Below are positions 40,820 to 49,883 of a DNA stretch of 64,000 bases, one piece after another (the stretch's first letter is position 1; the number at the start of each line of letters is the position of its first letter). Source of the stretch: Methanohalophilus halophilus (GTDB lineage: Archaea > Halobacteriota > Methanosarcinia > Methanosarcinales > Methanosarcinaceae); NCBI RefSeq assembly GCF_001889405.1, contig NZ_CP017921.1, positions 124,001 to 188,000 on the forward strand, given 5' to 3'. The notes beneath the pieces are model-generated. The model did no database searches and was not told the origin of the DNA. It was given only the letters and a program-made list of their open reading frames with translations. The translations under genes and the position numbers were made by a program.

Positions 40820-40970
40820 TTAAAGGTCCGATTGAACGGATACGTTAAAGGTCCGATTGAACGGATACGTTAAAGGTCCGATTGAACGGATACGTTAAAG
40901 GTCCGATTGAACGGATACGTTAAAGGTCCGATTGAACGGATACGTTAAAGGCCCGGATGAACGGACATAC
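40820..40970. repeat. Tandem 25-bp repeat, five exact copies plus one degenerate, in the metK leader
   Basis: The unit TTAAAGGTCCGATTGAACGG plus ATACG occurs five times without a single change (starts 40820, 40845, 40870, 40895, 40920), followed by a changed sixth copy (to 40970). Each unit contains TCCG-N6-CGGA, able to form a small hairpin. The array begins 20 bases upstream of the metK start codon, on the 5' side of the SD motif. It has no spacers and is not a CRISPR array. Confidence 0.95.
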
Positions 40971-41345
40971 ATTTCGATTTGAATTCGCAATCAAATGTCA
41001 AGAATGGATAATTCCAAACTCTAACATCCCTATAGCATAATATAGTGGGAAGTTCTGGAATCAATGAAAATCATTGTTTCCCACGAACATAATAATTCCA
41101 CCATAATTGTAATCGTTACTGATTGACATCACCTACTACGCCATACTATATATGTGTTTTCAAATTGAAGGTTTTTAAATTATTTTTGCAGTATATAAGA
41201 AAGCAAATATATATTTCACTTCAAAAATAATAAATAGAATCTATTTTTGTGTATTTATGGACAGATATTGCGAGTGGATACTGAAAGAGAGTTACATGGT
41301 TGTGGTTTCAGGCAGTCAATATTAAAACCAATATTGTAGATGAAA
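40971..41345. other. Non-coding promoter region between dadD and metK
   Basis: AT-rich with several TATA-like elements. On the minus strand, CACTATATTATGC (about 41034-41046) and CATATATAGTATGG (about 41143-41156) could drive metK. ATTTGA/TCAAAT at 40977-40996 is a weak inverted repeat. On the plus strand GTATATAAG (near 41192) is followed by a 22-codon frame at 41257-41325 without an SD motif, which I do not call as a gene. Confidence 0.5.
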
Positions 41346-42680
41346 TTATTGATCAGCTGAAGGATCATTCAAACCCAGAACATCAATCAGGTGTTGACTG
41401 TCAGTTTTTTTTGCAGCTTTAGAAGCTTCAACCATAATTTCATATTCATCCATACATAGAACCTGACCATTTTCCATGAGCACTTTTCCGTCCACCAACA
41501 CTGTTGTGACATCACTACCACGAGCCGAATAGACAAGATGAGAATCAACATCATACAATGGCGTGAGATGCGGACGTTTCATATCCACAACAATTAAGTC
41601 GCCATAGTAGCCCTCCTTGATCATACCGGCCTCTATTCCAAGTGCCTTTGCCCCGTTTACAGTGGCCATCTCAAGTACTTTCCGGGCATCAATGACAGTT
41701 AAGTCCATACTGTTTACCTTATGGAGCAAAGCAGCCGTTTTCATTACCCCGAACATATCAAGATTATTGTTTGAAGCACATCCATCGGTACTCAGAGACA
41801 CATTCACACCCTTTTCAAGCAGTTGTGGCACCGGTGCTATACCTGCTGCCGTTTTCATATTACTCACAGGATCATGGCTCACATGAACCCCGGTTTCAGC
41901 CAAAATATCCATATCACCCTCTGAAAGCCAGATACAATGAGCAGCAAGTACATCACTGTCAAAAAAACCAATGTCATGAAGCATGTTAACCGAACACTTG
42001 CCATATTTCTCTTTCATCTGGTTAAGTTCAGCTTCGGTTTCAAGAACATGGATGTGAACTTTTACATCATCCTTGCGAGCCTGCTCACGCACATCCTGCA
42101 GGAATTGCTGAGAGCAAGTATGAGGGGCATGAGGGCCATACATGACAGATATGCGCCCATTGGCTGCACCATTGAAATCCTTTACAAAATTCCTGCCTTT
42201 TAAAAGGGAAGATTCTGCCCTTTCTGGATCTCCAAAATCAATCATACCATAGGAAAGGGCTGCACGCATACCACAATCCTCAACTGCACGGGCAGCTGCC
42301 TGCTCATGAATATACATGTCAGCAAAGGTGGTTGTTCCTGATTTTATCATCTCCAGACATGCCAGCCTAACCCCTGCATAGATTTCTTCCGGACCCAATT
42401 TTGCTTCCACGGGCCAGATATAATCCTCAAGCCATTCTGCAAGGGGCAGATCATCGGCATAACCCCTTAAAAGTGTCATACCTGCATGATTATGGGTATT
42501 TACCAGTCCGGGCATGACAACCGAACCGCTTGCATCTATTATTTTGTCTGCCTTGCCATTATAAGAAAGACCCACATAGATGATTCTGCCATTTTCAATG
42601 GCAACCTCCCCTTTTTTGAGATCCCCTGTGTCAGGATCCATAGTAAGGATGTAACCGTTCTTGATCAAAATATCAGCCAT
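41346..42680 (-). CDS. dadD: 5'-deoxyadenosine / SAH deaminase (DadD/MtaD family amidohydrolase)
   Basis: A 444-residue metal-dependent amidohydrolase. Metal ligands are in MPGLVNTHNHAGMTLLRG (HxH near residue 61), HIHVLETEAE, HCIWLSEGD and the aspartate of LSTDGCASNN. The family deaminates 5'-methylthioadenosine, 5'-deoxyadenosine and SAH; the methanogen DadD enzyme converts SAH to S-inosylhomocysteine. With the short hydrolase at 33663 this gives a second SAH disposal route. The HD-domain gene ends 15 bases upstream on the same strand. Confidence 0.85.
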   Translation of the reverse strand: MADILIKNGYILTMDPDTGDLKKGEVAIENGRIIYVGLSYNGKADKIIDASGSVVMPGLVNTHNHAGMTLLRGYADDLPLAEWLEDYIWPVEAKLGPEEIYAGVRLACLEMIKSGTTTFADMYIHEQAAARAVEDCGMRAALSYGMIDFGDPERAESSLLKGRNFVKDFNGAANGRISVMYGPHAPHTCSQQFLQDVREQARKDDVKVHIHVLETEAELNQMKEKYGKCSVNMLHDIGFFDSDVLAAHCIWLSEGDMDILAETGVHVSHDPVSNMKTAAGIAPVPQLLEKGVNVSLSTDGCASNNNLDMFGVMKTAALLHKVNSMDLTVIDARKVLEMATVNGAKALGIEAGMIKEGYYGDLIVVDMKRPHLTPLYDVDSHLVYSARGSDVTTVLVDGKVLMENGQVLCMDEYEIMVEASKAAKKTDSQHLIDVLGLNDPSADQ

Positions 42681-42695
42681 AAAACCCCTCCAATA

Positions 42696-43343
42696 TCAAT
42701 AAACTTCCTTTTTGAGCTGTTCAAGGAAAGTTTCCATTATTCTCAGCCTATCTGTTGCAATATCCCTGGAAGTACGTGTGTTCAGACGATCCATGATCTT
42801 AAAAGGCTTCCTTTCCATATATTCTTCAAAACCTTCAAAAGGGTTTTGTGCATAGGCATTCATGGAACTTTCCTTCACAATACCATTGGCATGTTTTAAG
42901 CCTCGCAAAGCCCCCATTGAAACCAGTGACCTGAAAATACCTACCGCACCAAGGGCATCAATCCTATCCGCATCCTGTAAAATTTGCCCTTCGATTGATT
43001 CGGGAACCATACCCCGGCTGAATCTGTGAGTACGTATGCAGGATACAACATGTTCAATGGTTTTTTCATCAACTCCTTTATCAGCCAGAAAAGAATCTGC
43101 GATATCAGCACCATACAGTGCATGATCACCGCCTTCCTCATGTTCGCGAGCAACACCCACATCATGCAACAGGGCAGCAAGCCTCAATACATCAGGATTT
43201 CCCCCTTCCTTTTCCCCTATATACATGCAAATGGATTCGACCCTCTCCACGTGACCCATATCGTGACTACTGGGTTCATCGGAGAGTACACCTGACACGT
43301 AATTTCTTGTTATTTCAATAATGTCCAGAATGATCACCTTCAC
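42696..43343 (-). CDS. HD-domain phosphohydrolase
   Basis: A 215-residue HD-superfamily protein. Visible metal-binding residues: H in SSHDMGHVERV, the HD pair in AALLHDVGVAREHEEGGDHALYG, and the later D in QDADRIDALGAVG. This arrangement matches YedJ/uncharacterised nucleotide phosphohydrolases; the substrate is unknown. The GTG start overlaps the stop of the phosphopantothenate synthetase gene (GTGA), so the two are translationally coupled, and dadD follows. A nucleotide-related role would fit the deaminase neighbour. Confidence 0.82.
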   Translation of the reverse strand: MKVIILDIIEITRNYVSGVLSDEPSSHDMGHVERVESICMYIGEKEGGNPDVLRLAALLHDVGVAREHEEGGDHALYGADIADSFLADKGVDEKTIEHVVSCIRTHRFSRGMVPESIEGQILQDADRIDALGAVGIFRSLVSMGALRGLKHANGIVKESSMNAYAQNPFEGFEEYMERKPFKIMDRLNTRTSRDIATDRLRIMETFLEQLKKEVY

Positions 43344-44083
43344 TGATTCTTAAGATTCTCCATAAGTTCTCCAACAGCTTCGCTGAGAAAGGTAGAGTTA
43401 TCAAAATGATCTGCAATTTCCTCAAGCTCTTCCTGACTATATTTCTCAAACTGCTGTGAATAACTGATCATATTTGCCATCGCACGGCTCACATTGTCCA
43501 CAATCGTAAGAGTGGCTGTCTTTGATGTGCGCGAGAAGGGATTCAAATCGATTGCAATAACAGTTTTACCCATCTCCACCAATTTCTGGCATCTATCCCC
43601 GTCCTCCAGGGGAACAAGAACCACATCTGCACTGTAGATTCCTTCCTGGTCCACAATAGCCCGGGCATGTTCAAGATCAAGCCTGCCATCCCCTCGTGCC
43701 CCAAGCACACGGGTCGCACCAAAGGATTCCAGATGAGAGATGATACGAGATACTCTCTCCTCAGTACGGTGAAAAAGATTGACTTCAAGAGATGCTCCTG
43801 TGACAGATGCAAGTTCAACCATTTTTTCAGGGACAAGGGCAGATGTATTGCCGTTTACCGAAATGACCGGCCTATCTGCCAGAAGAAGCAATGCAGAAGT
43901 TATCTTTTCTGCAAGTAAGGCCGAAGGGACAGTCCTTTCACCAAGCAGATAGTCAAAACATTCACCTCTGCCCTGAGCCACAAGACCCTGCATACTAGTA
44001 ATACCTTTATTCACACCTTCAACAATATTTTCCCTTGCAATCAGGGAATGATAACGAGGATGTGTTTTTGGAATCCCGGTCAA
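43340..44083 (-). CDS. 4-phosphopantoate--beta-alanine ligase (archaeal phosphopantothenate synthetase)
   Basis: Condenses 4-phosphopantoate with beta-alanine using ATP, the archaeal replacement for PanC/CoaA chemistry. The 247-residue protein has the family pattern GIPKTHPRYHSLIARE at the N-terminus, ISVNGNTSALVPEKM, LGARGDGRLDLEHARAIV and AIDLNPFSRTSKTATLTIVDNVSRA (as DLNPFSRTSKTATLTIVDN). The start is TTG 44083, seven bases after GAGGTG; no ATG is near. The partner pantoate kinase and coaBC genes are within 3 kb. Confidence 0.92.
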   Translation of the reverse strand: MTGIPKTHPRYHSLIARENIVEGVNKGITSMQGLVAQGRGECFDYLLGERTVPSALLAEKITSALLLLADRPVISVNGNTSALVPEKMVELASVTGASLEVNLFHRTEERVSRIISHLESFGATRVLGARGDGRLDLEHARAIVDQEGIYSADVVLVPLEDGDRCQKLVEMGKTVIAIDLNPFSRTSKTATLTIVDNVSRAMANMISYSQQFEKYSQEELEEIADHFDNSTFLSEAVGELMENLKNQ

Positions 44084-44166
44084 ATTTTTACACCTCAATA
44101 ATCAGAACATACATAAATAGCTCAATAAATCGTTGTTTCAAAAGAAAAACAGGTATTTGTACCTTC

Positions 44167-45207
44167 TTATAACTCAGGATTTAAACCCTTATAGTACTCG
44201 TCCCTTGCTTCCACAAAAGCCTTCAGGTTTTCAAGCGAAGTATATGGAGCAAGTCCACAACCAGGGGCAAGAATATCCACACCGTCTTCAATACACATCT
44301 TAGCCTGTCTTTTAACTTCTTCTGCAGGACTCGAAAGGAGGATATCTACAGGCGAAACGTTGCCTATCAAACAAGCCCTGTCCCCAATTATCCTTTTGGC
44401 ATATTTGGCATCCACTTTTTCTTCAATGCTCAACCCCTCAAATCCAGAACGTGCCATAGGTTCGAGGATTGCGGTGGCATCCCCGCATATGTGCAAAATC
44501 ATTGGTCCATCAGTGCCGGAACAGATTTTGTCATATTCCGGAAGAACCAGAGATTCAAAATATTCAGGAGGTAACAGGTCCGGCCCTGCTTCGGAATCAG
44601 GTATACAGATTGCATCCACACCCCTTTCGAAAAGGGCATTGGAATATTCAACACATACTTCTACACCCATACCGAGCAGTTCACGCATAGTTTCCGGCTC
44701 AGTAAGGGACCACATAAGGTAATTCTTTGCACCCACAAGAGAAATTGCAATTGCAGCAGGACCAAGCATCCCTGCAACAACAGGAATATCTTCCCCAACC
44801 CTTTCCCGGACAATTTCCGTGGCATCCAGTATAGTGGATATACGTTCACTTTCCAGGAAATTATCCGGGAGATTGAACTTCCCGACATCCTCCTTATTGC
44901 TACATGGATTGTCAAGAACAGATGGCTGTGAATCAAAAGTTCCTTCCTTTATCGTGCACCCCAGAGTCTGGGCTATAGCCGTACCGTCAAAAGGATAACG
45001 TACGGCTTCCATGCCAGCGACCTCATACCCGCCTATAGCCAGTGTAGCCATTTTTTCAGCATCATAATGTGTCTCTGGCCAATAGCTGCCCGTGGCTTCC
45101 ATCAGTTCAATTGTTCCTGTCTGGGTTACCGAACAGACCGGTACCTTGTCAACATCTTTTCCTGCAAGGGAATCCAAAAATCTTTGTTTAAGTGTGATGC
45201 CTGTCAT
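44167..45207 (-). CDS. Methylcobamide:CoM methyltransferase (MtaA/MtbA family)
   Basis: A 346-residue zinc enzyme of the uroporphyrinogen-decarboxylase-like MtaA/MtbA/CmuA family, which transfers a methyl group from a methylated corrinoid protein to coenzyme M. The zinc ligands are the H and C of LHICGDATAIL and the C of LAPGCGLAPYT. The N-terminal VPVCSVTQTGTIELM and SYWPETHYDAEKMATLA are family-like. It is not next to mtbCB (15 kb away), so whether it serves dimethylamine, methanol or another substrate is open. Start: ATG 45207 with CGGAGG upstream. Confidence 0.85.
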   Translation of the reverse strand: MTGITLKQRFLDSLAGKDVDKVPVCSVTQTGTIELMEATGSYWPETHYDAEKMATLAIGGYEVAGMEAVRYPFDGTAIAQTLGCTIKEGTFDSQPSVLDNPCSNKEDVGKFNLPDNFLESERISTILDATEIVRERVGEDIPVVAGMLGPAAIAISLVGAKNYLMWSLTEPETMRELLGMGVEVCVEYSNALFERGVDAICIPDSEAGPDLLPPEYFESLVLPEYDKICSGTDGPMILHICGDATAILEPMARSGFEGLSIEEKVDAKYAKRIIGDRACLIGNVSPVDILLSSPAEEVKRQAKMCIEDGVDILAPGCGLAPYTSLENLKAFVEARDEYYKGLNPEL

Positions 45208-45406
45208 TAAATGCCTCCGGATAAAAATATCAAATTGCAATCCTGCAAGGAAATCCAGATATGAGGTTCAGACGTGGTTATCTGCAGCTAATTTTATGAA
45301 ATAATCTCACCTGAAGACTACTTCAATCTATCGACTAAAGCACAGATTTAACATCAAATACACCAATCAGCCAATGAGAATCACAAAATGAACCGGAGAA
45401 TCCAAA

Positions 45407-46258
45407 ATGATCCCTGTTGAGCTTATGGCAATCTTTTTTGGCCTTGCATCTGCCGTTTCCTGGGGAGCGGGTGATTTTACCGGCGGCTGTGCTTCAAGAC
45501 GCACTAACGTATATTCAGTAGTTTTGGTAACCCAGATTGTAGGAGTTATACTTTTTCCAATACTCGCATTTGTTTTCTCAGAAAACCTGCCCCCATTAAG
45601 TAAATTGTTATGGGGATGTCTTGCAGGTTTTTTTGGAACATCCGGATTGTTAGCCCTTTATCAGGGATTGGTTGAAGGAAAAATGGGTATAGTTGCCCCG
45701 GTGGCTGCAGTTATATCGGCAATTGTCCCGGTAATTTACTCTGCGTTTTATGAAGGATTTCCGGAAATCCTGCGAATTGCAGGATTCATTTTTGCTTTTA
45801 TAGCAGTGTGGCTTATTGTCAGTATGGATAATGGGCCAAAAATCAAAATAAATGACCTGAAGTATCCTTTTCTAGCGGGAATGGGCTTTGGACTCTTTTT
45901 TATATCCATAGATAATTTCAGTGAAACTGCCATATTCTGGCCACTGGCCTTTGCCAGAGGAACAGCCCTATTGATGTTTGTGGGTTTTGTCACACTAACA
46001 GGATCAGTGAAAGTGAAGCCCTCTTCCATTGACGTACTGCCCGTAATTGTTCTTGCAGGACTTTTCAATACCGGAGGAGGTACGTTCTTTACACTGGCTT
46101 CAGAAGCAGGCAGACTGGATATTACCACAATTCTATCCTCATTAAGCCCGGGAGTCACGGTACTGCTTGCATATTTTATACTAAAAGAAAAACTTGCCCC
46201 CAGACAGTGGTTAGGGGTGGGATGCGCCCTTTTTGCAATAATTCTTATGTCAATATGA
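45407..46258 (+). CDS. EamA/DMT-family transporter
   Basis: A 283-residue membrane protein with about ten hydrophobic helices in two EamA repeats, ending with the typical sequence VLLAYFILKEKLAPRQWLGVGCALFAIILM. The substrate cannot be inferred. GGAG lies eight bases before the ATG. It is the only plus-strand gene among minus-strand genes from 33 to 48 kb, splitting the CoA biosynthesis genes into two groups, and may be a late insertion in the gene order. Confidence 0.88.
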   Translation: MIPVELMAIFFGLASAVSWGAGDFTGGCASRRTNVYSVVLVTQIVGVILFPILAFVFSENLPPLSKLLWGCLAGFFGTSGLLALYQGLVEGKMGIVAPVAAVISAIVPVIYSAFYEGFPEILRIAGFIFAFIAVWLIVSMDNGPKIKINDLKYPFLAGMGFGLFFISIDNFSETAIFWPLAFARGTALLMFVGFVTLTGSVKVKPSSIDVLPVIVLAGLFNTGGGTFFTLASEAGRLDITTILSSLSPGVTVLLAYFILKEKLAPRQWLGVGCALFAIILMSI

Positions 46259-46284
46259 AAGAGAAGATAGGTTTTGCAGAGATG

Positions 46285-47160
46285 TCAATCAGTACCTGCA
46301 ACCGTGCTGCTAAATACCGTTCCGAATTCACTCATCACTTCCCTGAGGACAGTATCAGTACACTCCGGGCCAGCAATCGCAAAAACCGCATCCCCAAGCA
46401 TAGCCTGTGAAGCAAATCCACCGACATTTTCCACAGCCTCTATAATGTCTTTTGTCCCCTTGCTCAAAAGGCCCAGTTCAAAACTAAAGCTGCGGGACTG
46501 AAGCATAAACTCTTCAATGGTCGGATTCAGTAGCAAGTTTTTCATTGCGGTTTTGCCTGCAATATTGATCTTTCCAGTCACAGAGGAATCGGAAAGGGTC
46601 TTTTTTGTAGACAACTTACCCAGAGCCACGCAGTGTACACTAAAAGAGGGAGAAACGATGCGATCCAGCAGGCCCCCTTTTGTTACCGGAGCAGGTCTTT
46701 TCCTGATAACTATGCCACCGTGTGCCTGGGCTTCCACATCACCCAGTCCACCTCCTCCTACAACTTCGGCAACATGGGCGGCTTCCACGAGTTCATTTTG
46801 AGTCAGGCCCAAGGAGAAAAGATCATTTAAGCAATAGGAAGTTGCCATTGCCCCTGCACCGGAAGCACCAAAACCACAGCCTACAGGAATATCAGCATGG
46901 GATTCTATCCTTACAGGTTCACAGGAGAGAGAGGCGACCAGATGGGAAGTTACTGGTGCTTGCTTCTTTGAACCATTCAGGAAAATTTCTGTCTCTGTAA
47001 TATCGGGGCTTGAACATACTTTTACAGTGACACCCCTGTTAAGGACTAGGCCGCAACCTGTGGTGCCCTTTAAAGATGGATAATCGTTTTCATGGATTGT
47101 AAAAAAACCTGTGATATGGCCCGGAGCAAAGCATGTTACAAATTTTTGTTTTGTATCCAT
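46285..47160 (-). CDS. Pantoate kinase (archaeal, GHMP family)
   Basis: Phosphorylates pantoate, the first archaeal-specific step to CoA. The 291-residue protein has a GHMP-kinase ATP motif (PVGCGFGASGAGAMATSYCLNDL split as PVGCGFGASGAGAMA), FAPGHITGFFTIH at the N-terminus and GGGGLGDVEAQAHGGIVIR. I chose ATG 47160 with GAGGG ahead; a GTG at 47172 would overlap the coaBC stop. coaBC is immediately upstream and co-transcribed. Start choice is uncertain by four residues. Confidence 0.9.
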   Translation of the reverse strand: MDTKQKFVTCFAPGHITGFFTIHENDYPSLKGTTGCGLVLNRGVTVKVCSSPDITETEIFLNGSKKQAPVTSHLVASLSCEPVRIESHADIPVGCGFGASGAGAMATSYCLNDLFSLGLTQNELVEAAHVAEVVGGGGLGDVEAQAHGGIVIRKRPAPVTKGGLLDRIVSPSFSVHCVALGKLSTKKTLSDSSVTGKINIAGKTAMKNLLLNPTIEEFMLQSRSFSFELGLLSKGTKDIIEAVENVGGFASQAMLGDAVFAIAGPECTDTVLREVMSEFGTVFSSTVAGTD

Positions 47161-47168
47161 AGAAACCC

Positions 47169-48377
47169 TCACAACAGGATTTGCTCAAGCCGGTCCATTA
47201 TAATAGATGCAAGATAACGTTTGGAACCACTATAATGAGATGGTGAAGGCCCCTCCTGCAGGATATATACGGAATTGTCAGATGTACCCATTCCGCCTGC
47301 CCCCACATCATTGGCAACAACCATGTCAAGCCCGTATTCCTCAAGCATACGGGTCGCACTTCCCACAAGCTCTTTTTCACCAACACCGGTTTCGGCTTTA
47401 AATCCCACAATAACTATTCCGGGATGCTTGCCCCTCACCTGTGGCAAAATTTTTTCAGTAGGATGCATCTCTAGAACAAGCTTTGCACCTGATTTGATTT
47501 TGGAACCCGAGGATTCAGGTGTATAATCCGAAATCGCAGCCGAACTTATGAATACATCGCATTCCCTGTCTATTTCTTCCATGCACCTATCCAGCATACT
47601 GGCTGCACTTTCTGCATAAACCTCATTTATACCATCCACATTCATTTCATTCCTGTGGATTATTGTAACATCCCCGCCCCGCCGGAAAGCCTCCTTTGCC
47701 AATTCCTGACCTGTTTTGCCGGAAGCCCGGTTTGTGAGTATACGTATAGGATCAATGATTTCAGCAGTTGCACCGGATGTCAGCACTATTTTCTTGCCTG
47801 CAAGTTTTTTTCCCATAAGTTCCCTTTCAACTGCCAGGACAATATCATCATTGGGAGATATCTTGGCAATCCCTTCCTCTACACGGGGGCCAACCAAACT
47901 GATACCATAACTCTCAAGTTTTTCGAGATTGGAATTCACTGCAGGATGATCATGCATGGATTGATGCATTGCAGGTACAATTATTGTGGGCATCCCGCTA
48001 CCAATAGCGGTGGTTGCAAAAGTCGTTACAGGTGTATCATCAATTCCCATTGCGATTTTGCTTATCGTATTCGCAGTTGCCGGCGCTATCAATAAAAGGT
48101 CTGCCATACCCTGTATCCCGCACATCCCCACATGCTCCACCCCCCCGGTTATATCCGTAATCACTTCATGACCGGTAGCATAATGTAATGCATCAGGATG
48201 GAGAATACGCGTGGCCGCTTCACTCATGACAGCATAGACATTTGCACCGTTGCGTATTAATTCACGTGCCAGTTCCACAACCCTTACAGCTGCAATACTA
48301 CCAGTAACTGCCAGCACAACGGTCTTACCCTCAAGGGATTTACTTTTAGTTCCTTTGATCCATAGTGTAGAATGCAT
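47169..48377 (-). CDS. coaBC: Phosphopantothenoylcysteine synthetase/decarboxylase
   Basis: Bifunctional 402-residue enzyme: an N-terminal flavoprotein CoaC domain (VVLAVTGSIAAVRVVELARELI; PAMHQSMHDHP with the active-site histidine region) and a C-terminal CoaB domain (KKIVLTSGATAEIIDPIRILTNRASGKTG, cut here as LTSGATAEIIDPIRILTN; then FISSAAISDYTPE and VANDVGAGGMG). It adds cysteine to 4'-phosphopantothenate and decarboxylates the product. With pantoate kinase and phosphopantothenate synthetase, most of the archaeal CoA pathway is in this window. Confidence 0.95.
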   Translation of the reverse strand: MHSTLWIKGTKSKSLEGKTVVLAVTGSIAAVRVVELARELIRNGANVYAVMSEAATRILHPDALHYATGHEVITDITGGVEHVGMCGIQGMADLLLIAPATANTISKIAMGIDDTPVTTFATTAIGSGMPTIIVPAMHQSMHDHPAVNSNLEKLESYGISLVGPRVEEGIAKISPNDDIVLAVERELMGKKLAGKKIVLTSGATAEIIDPIRILTNRASGKTGQELAKEAFRRGGDVTIIHRNEMNVDGINEVYAESAASMLDRCMEEIDRECDVFISSAAISDYTPESSGSKIKSGAKLVLEMHPTEKILPQVRGKHPGIVIVGFKAETGVGEKELVGSATRMLEEYGLDMVVANDVGAGGMGTSDNSVYILQEGPSPSHYSGSKRYLASIIMDRLEQILL

Positions 48378-48496
48378 GATTTTTCGCCTGTGTTATGGAA
48401 GAGTGTAAGCCTCTAATTATTTAAAAATAGTCGGATAAACACATTGAGTTTCGCGGGCATGACATTATTAAGCCATAAAATGATACAGAAATAATC

Positions 48497-49054
48497 ATGA
48501 TTTCAATCGAAGAACTTTCCGGGATAATTGATGTACTGGGAGCAGCCACCGTACATGAGATTACCTGCACTGCCCAGGAAATTACCTATGCAAGGGATGA
48601 TGAACCTCCTACAGAAGAAGATATACTCAAGATGTGCGAAAAGGCCTGTTCCAGACATTTTCTGGAAAACGTAACCTGTGAAGAAATAATAGGGATGGAA
48701 AACACAGAGGAGACAGAATATTTTATTCTGGGACCAGACGCGTTTCCTGAATATCCACAGGAATTGAGTGATGCACTTGATATGCTAGGGTTAGAAAAAA
48801 GAGAACTGGACATGGGAAAAGTAGCAGCACGTTTTAAAAGAAGATTGAAGATGCGGACCACACATCTGGAGAACATGATCAATGAAGTTCAGACCCCTGC
48901 AGAACCTGAATACATACAGGATCTGGAGCAAAAATACATGGACCTTGTAAATATTTACTATGATTTTGATACATGGGTCCCTGATGCACTCACCGAGATA
49001 GAAGAAAATATATTCTCATTGAGTGCGCGGATAGAGGAACTTAAAGAGGCATAA
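48497..49054 (+). CDS. Hypothetical protein, 185 residues, acidic and coiled-coil rich
   Basis: Not recognised. The protein is strongly acidic. The N-terminal half (MISIEELSGIIDVLGAATVHEITCTAQEI) has a helix-turn-helix-like look with three scattered cysteines (CTAQ, CEKAC). The C-terminal half (KVAARFKRRLKMRTTHLENMINEV and beyond) is long-helical and likely coiled coil. It is 34 bases upstream of rlmE on the same strand, so the two may be co-transcribed, which hints at an RNA or ribosome role without proving it. Confidence 0.72.
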   Translation: MISIEELSGIIDVLGAATVHEITCTAQEITYARDDEPPTEEDILKMCEKACSRHFLENVTCEEIIGMENTEETEYFILGPDAFPEYPQELSDALDMLGLEKRELDMGKVAARFKRRLKMRTTHLENMINEVQTPAEPEYIQDLEQKYMDLVNIYYDFDTWVPDALTEIEENIFSLSARIEELKEA

Positions 49055-49088
49055 CCTTTTATACTTACATAATGAAGGAAGCAATCCA

Positions 49089-49880
49089 ATGGCAAGGCAT
49101 AGAAGAGATAGATATTACTGGCGTGCAAAAGCCGAAGGTTATCGCTCAAGAGCAGCGTACAAACTCCAGCAGATTAATAAGAAATTTAACGTAATCAGGG
49201 AAGACAGTGATGTCGTAGATCTCGGAGCCGCTCCCGGTGGGTGGCTTGAAGTCGCAAGAGAGTTGACAAAAAGGAAAGTTGTCGGTGTAGACATATTGCG
49301 TATCAAGCCAATGGACAGAATAACCATCATACGCGGTGATATAACCCGGGAAGAGACTGCAAATCAGATCAAGGAAGCAGTAGGAGAAGAAGGAGCTGAT
49401 ACTGTTATATGTGACGCTGCACCCAATCTTTCAGGAAACTGGAACCTGGATCATGCACGTTCCATCGCTTTGGCCGAATCAGCACTTGAATGTGCAACTC
49501 GTATCCTTAAACCCCAGGGAAATTTTGTTGTAAAAGTATTCCAGGGAGATATGTTCAAGGAATACCTGGATAGAGTAAGAGGCGAATTTACCTATGTCCG
49601 GGCCCATTCTCCAGAGGCTTCAAGGTCAGAAAGTGCCGAAATATACGTCGTAGGCAAAAAATTCCTTACCGCGCCAATCAGAAAAGGGGAGGAATACGAC
49701 GTTGCCATCGAAAGAATGGGATCCGGCGGCGACGGTACTGCTTTTGTGGAAGGGTTTGTAGTATTCATCGGTGACACTGAAAAAGGAGAAAAAGTGCGCA
49801 TAAAAGTAAGAGATGTAAAACCCAATTTTGCTTTTGCAGATGTTATACAGAGACTGGAAAGTCCTGAAGAAGAAAAATGA
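49089..49880 (+). CDS. rlmE: 23S rRNA 2'-O-methyltransferase RlmE with C-terminal TRAM domain
   Basis: FtsJ-family SAM-dependent methyltransferase that modifies a uridine of the 23S rRNA A loop, 263 residues. N-terminal signature: DRYYWRAKAEGYRSRAAYKL; SAM motif VVDLGAAPGGWLEVA; the K-D-K-E residues include K in SRAAYKLQQ, D in VICDAAP, and K in NFVVKVFQG. A C-terminal TRAM RNA-binding domain (about residues 195-260) is typical of archaeal forms and absent in E. coli. It is convergent with the DUF211 gene, four bases apart. Confidence 0.95.
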   Translation: MARHRRDRYYWRAKAEGYRSRAAYKLQQINKKFNVIREDSDVVDLGAAPGGWLEVARELTKRKVVGVDILRIKPMDRITIIRGDITREETANQIKEAVGEEGADTVICDAAPNLSGNWNLDHARSIALAESALECATRILKPQGNFVVKVFQGDMFKEYLDRVRGEFTYVRAHSPEASRSESAEIYVVGKKFLTAPIRKGEEYDVAIERMGSGGDGTAFVEGFVVFIGDTEKGEKVRIKVRDVKPNFAFADVIQRLESPEEEK

Positions 49881-49883
49881 GAA

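Noticed and set aside
40820-40970. A CRISPR array upstream of metK
   Set aside because: The copies are directly adjacent with no variable spacers, and no cas genes are present.
41257-41325. A 22-codon frame (MDRYCEWILKESYM...) upstream of dadD on the plus strand
   Set aside because: No SD motif, and length too short to support without conservation data.
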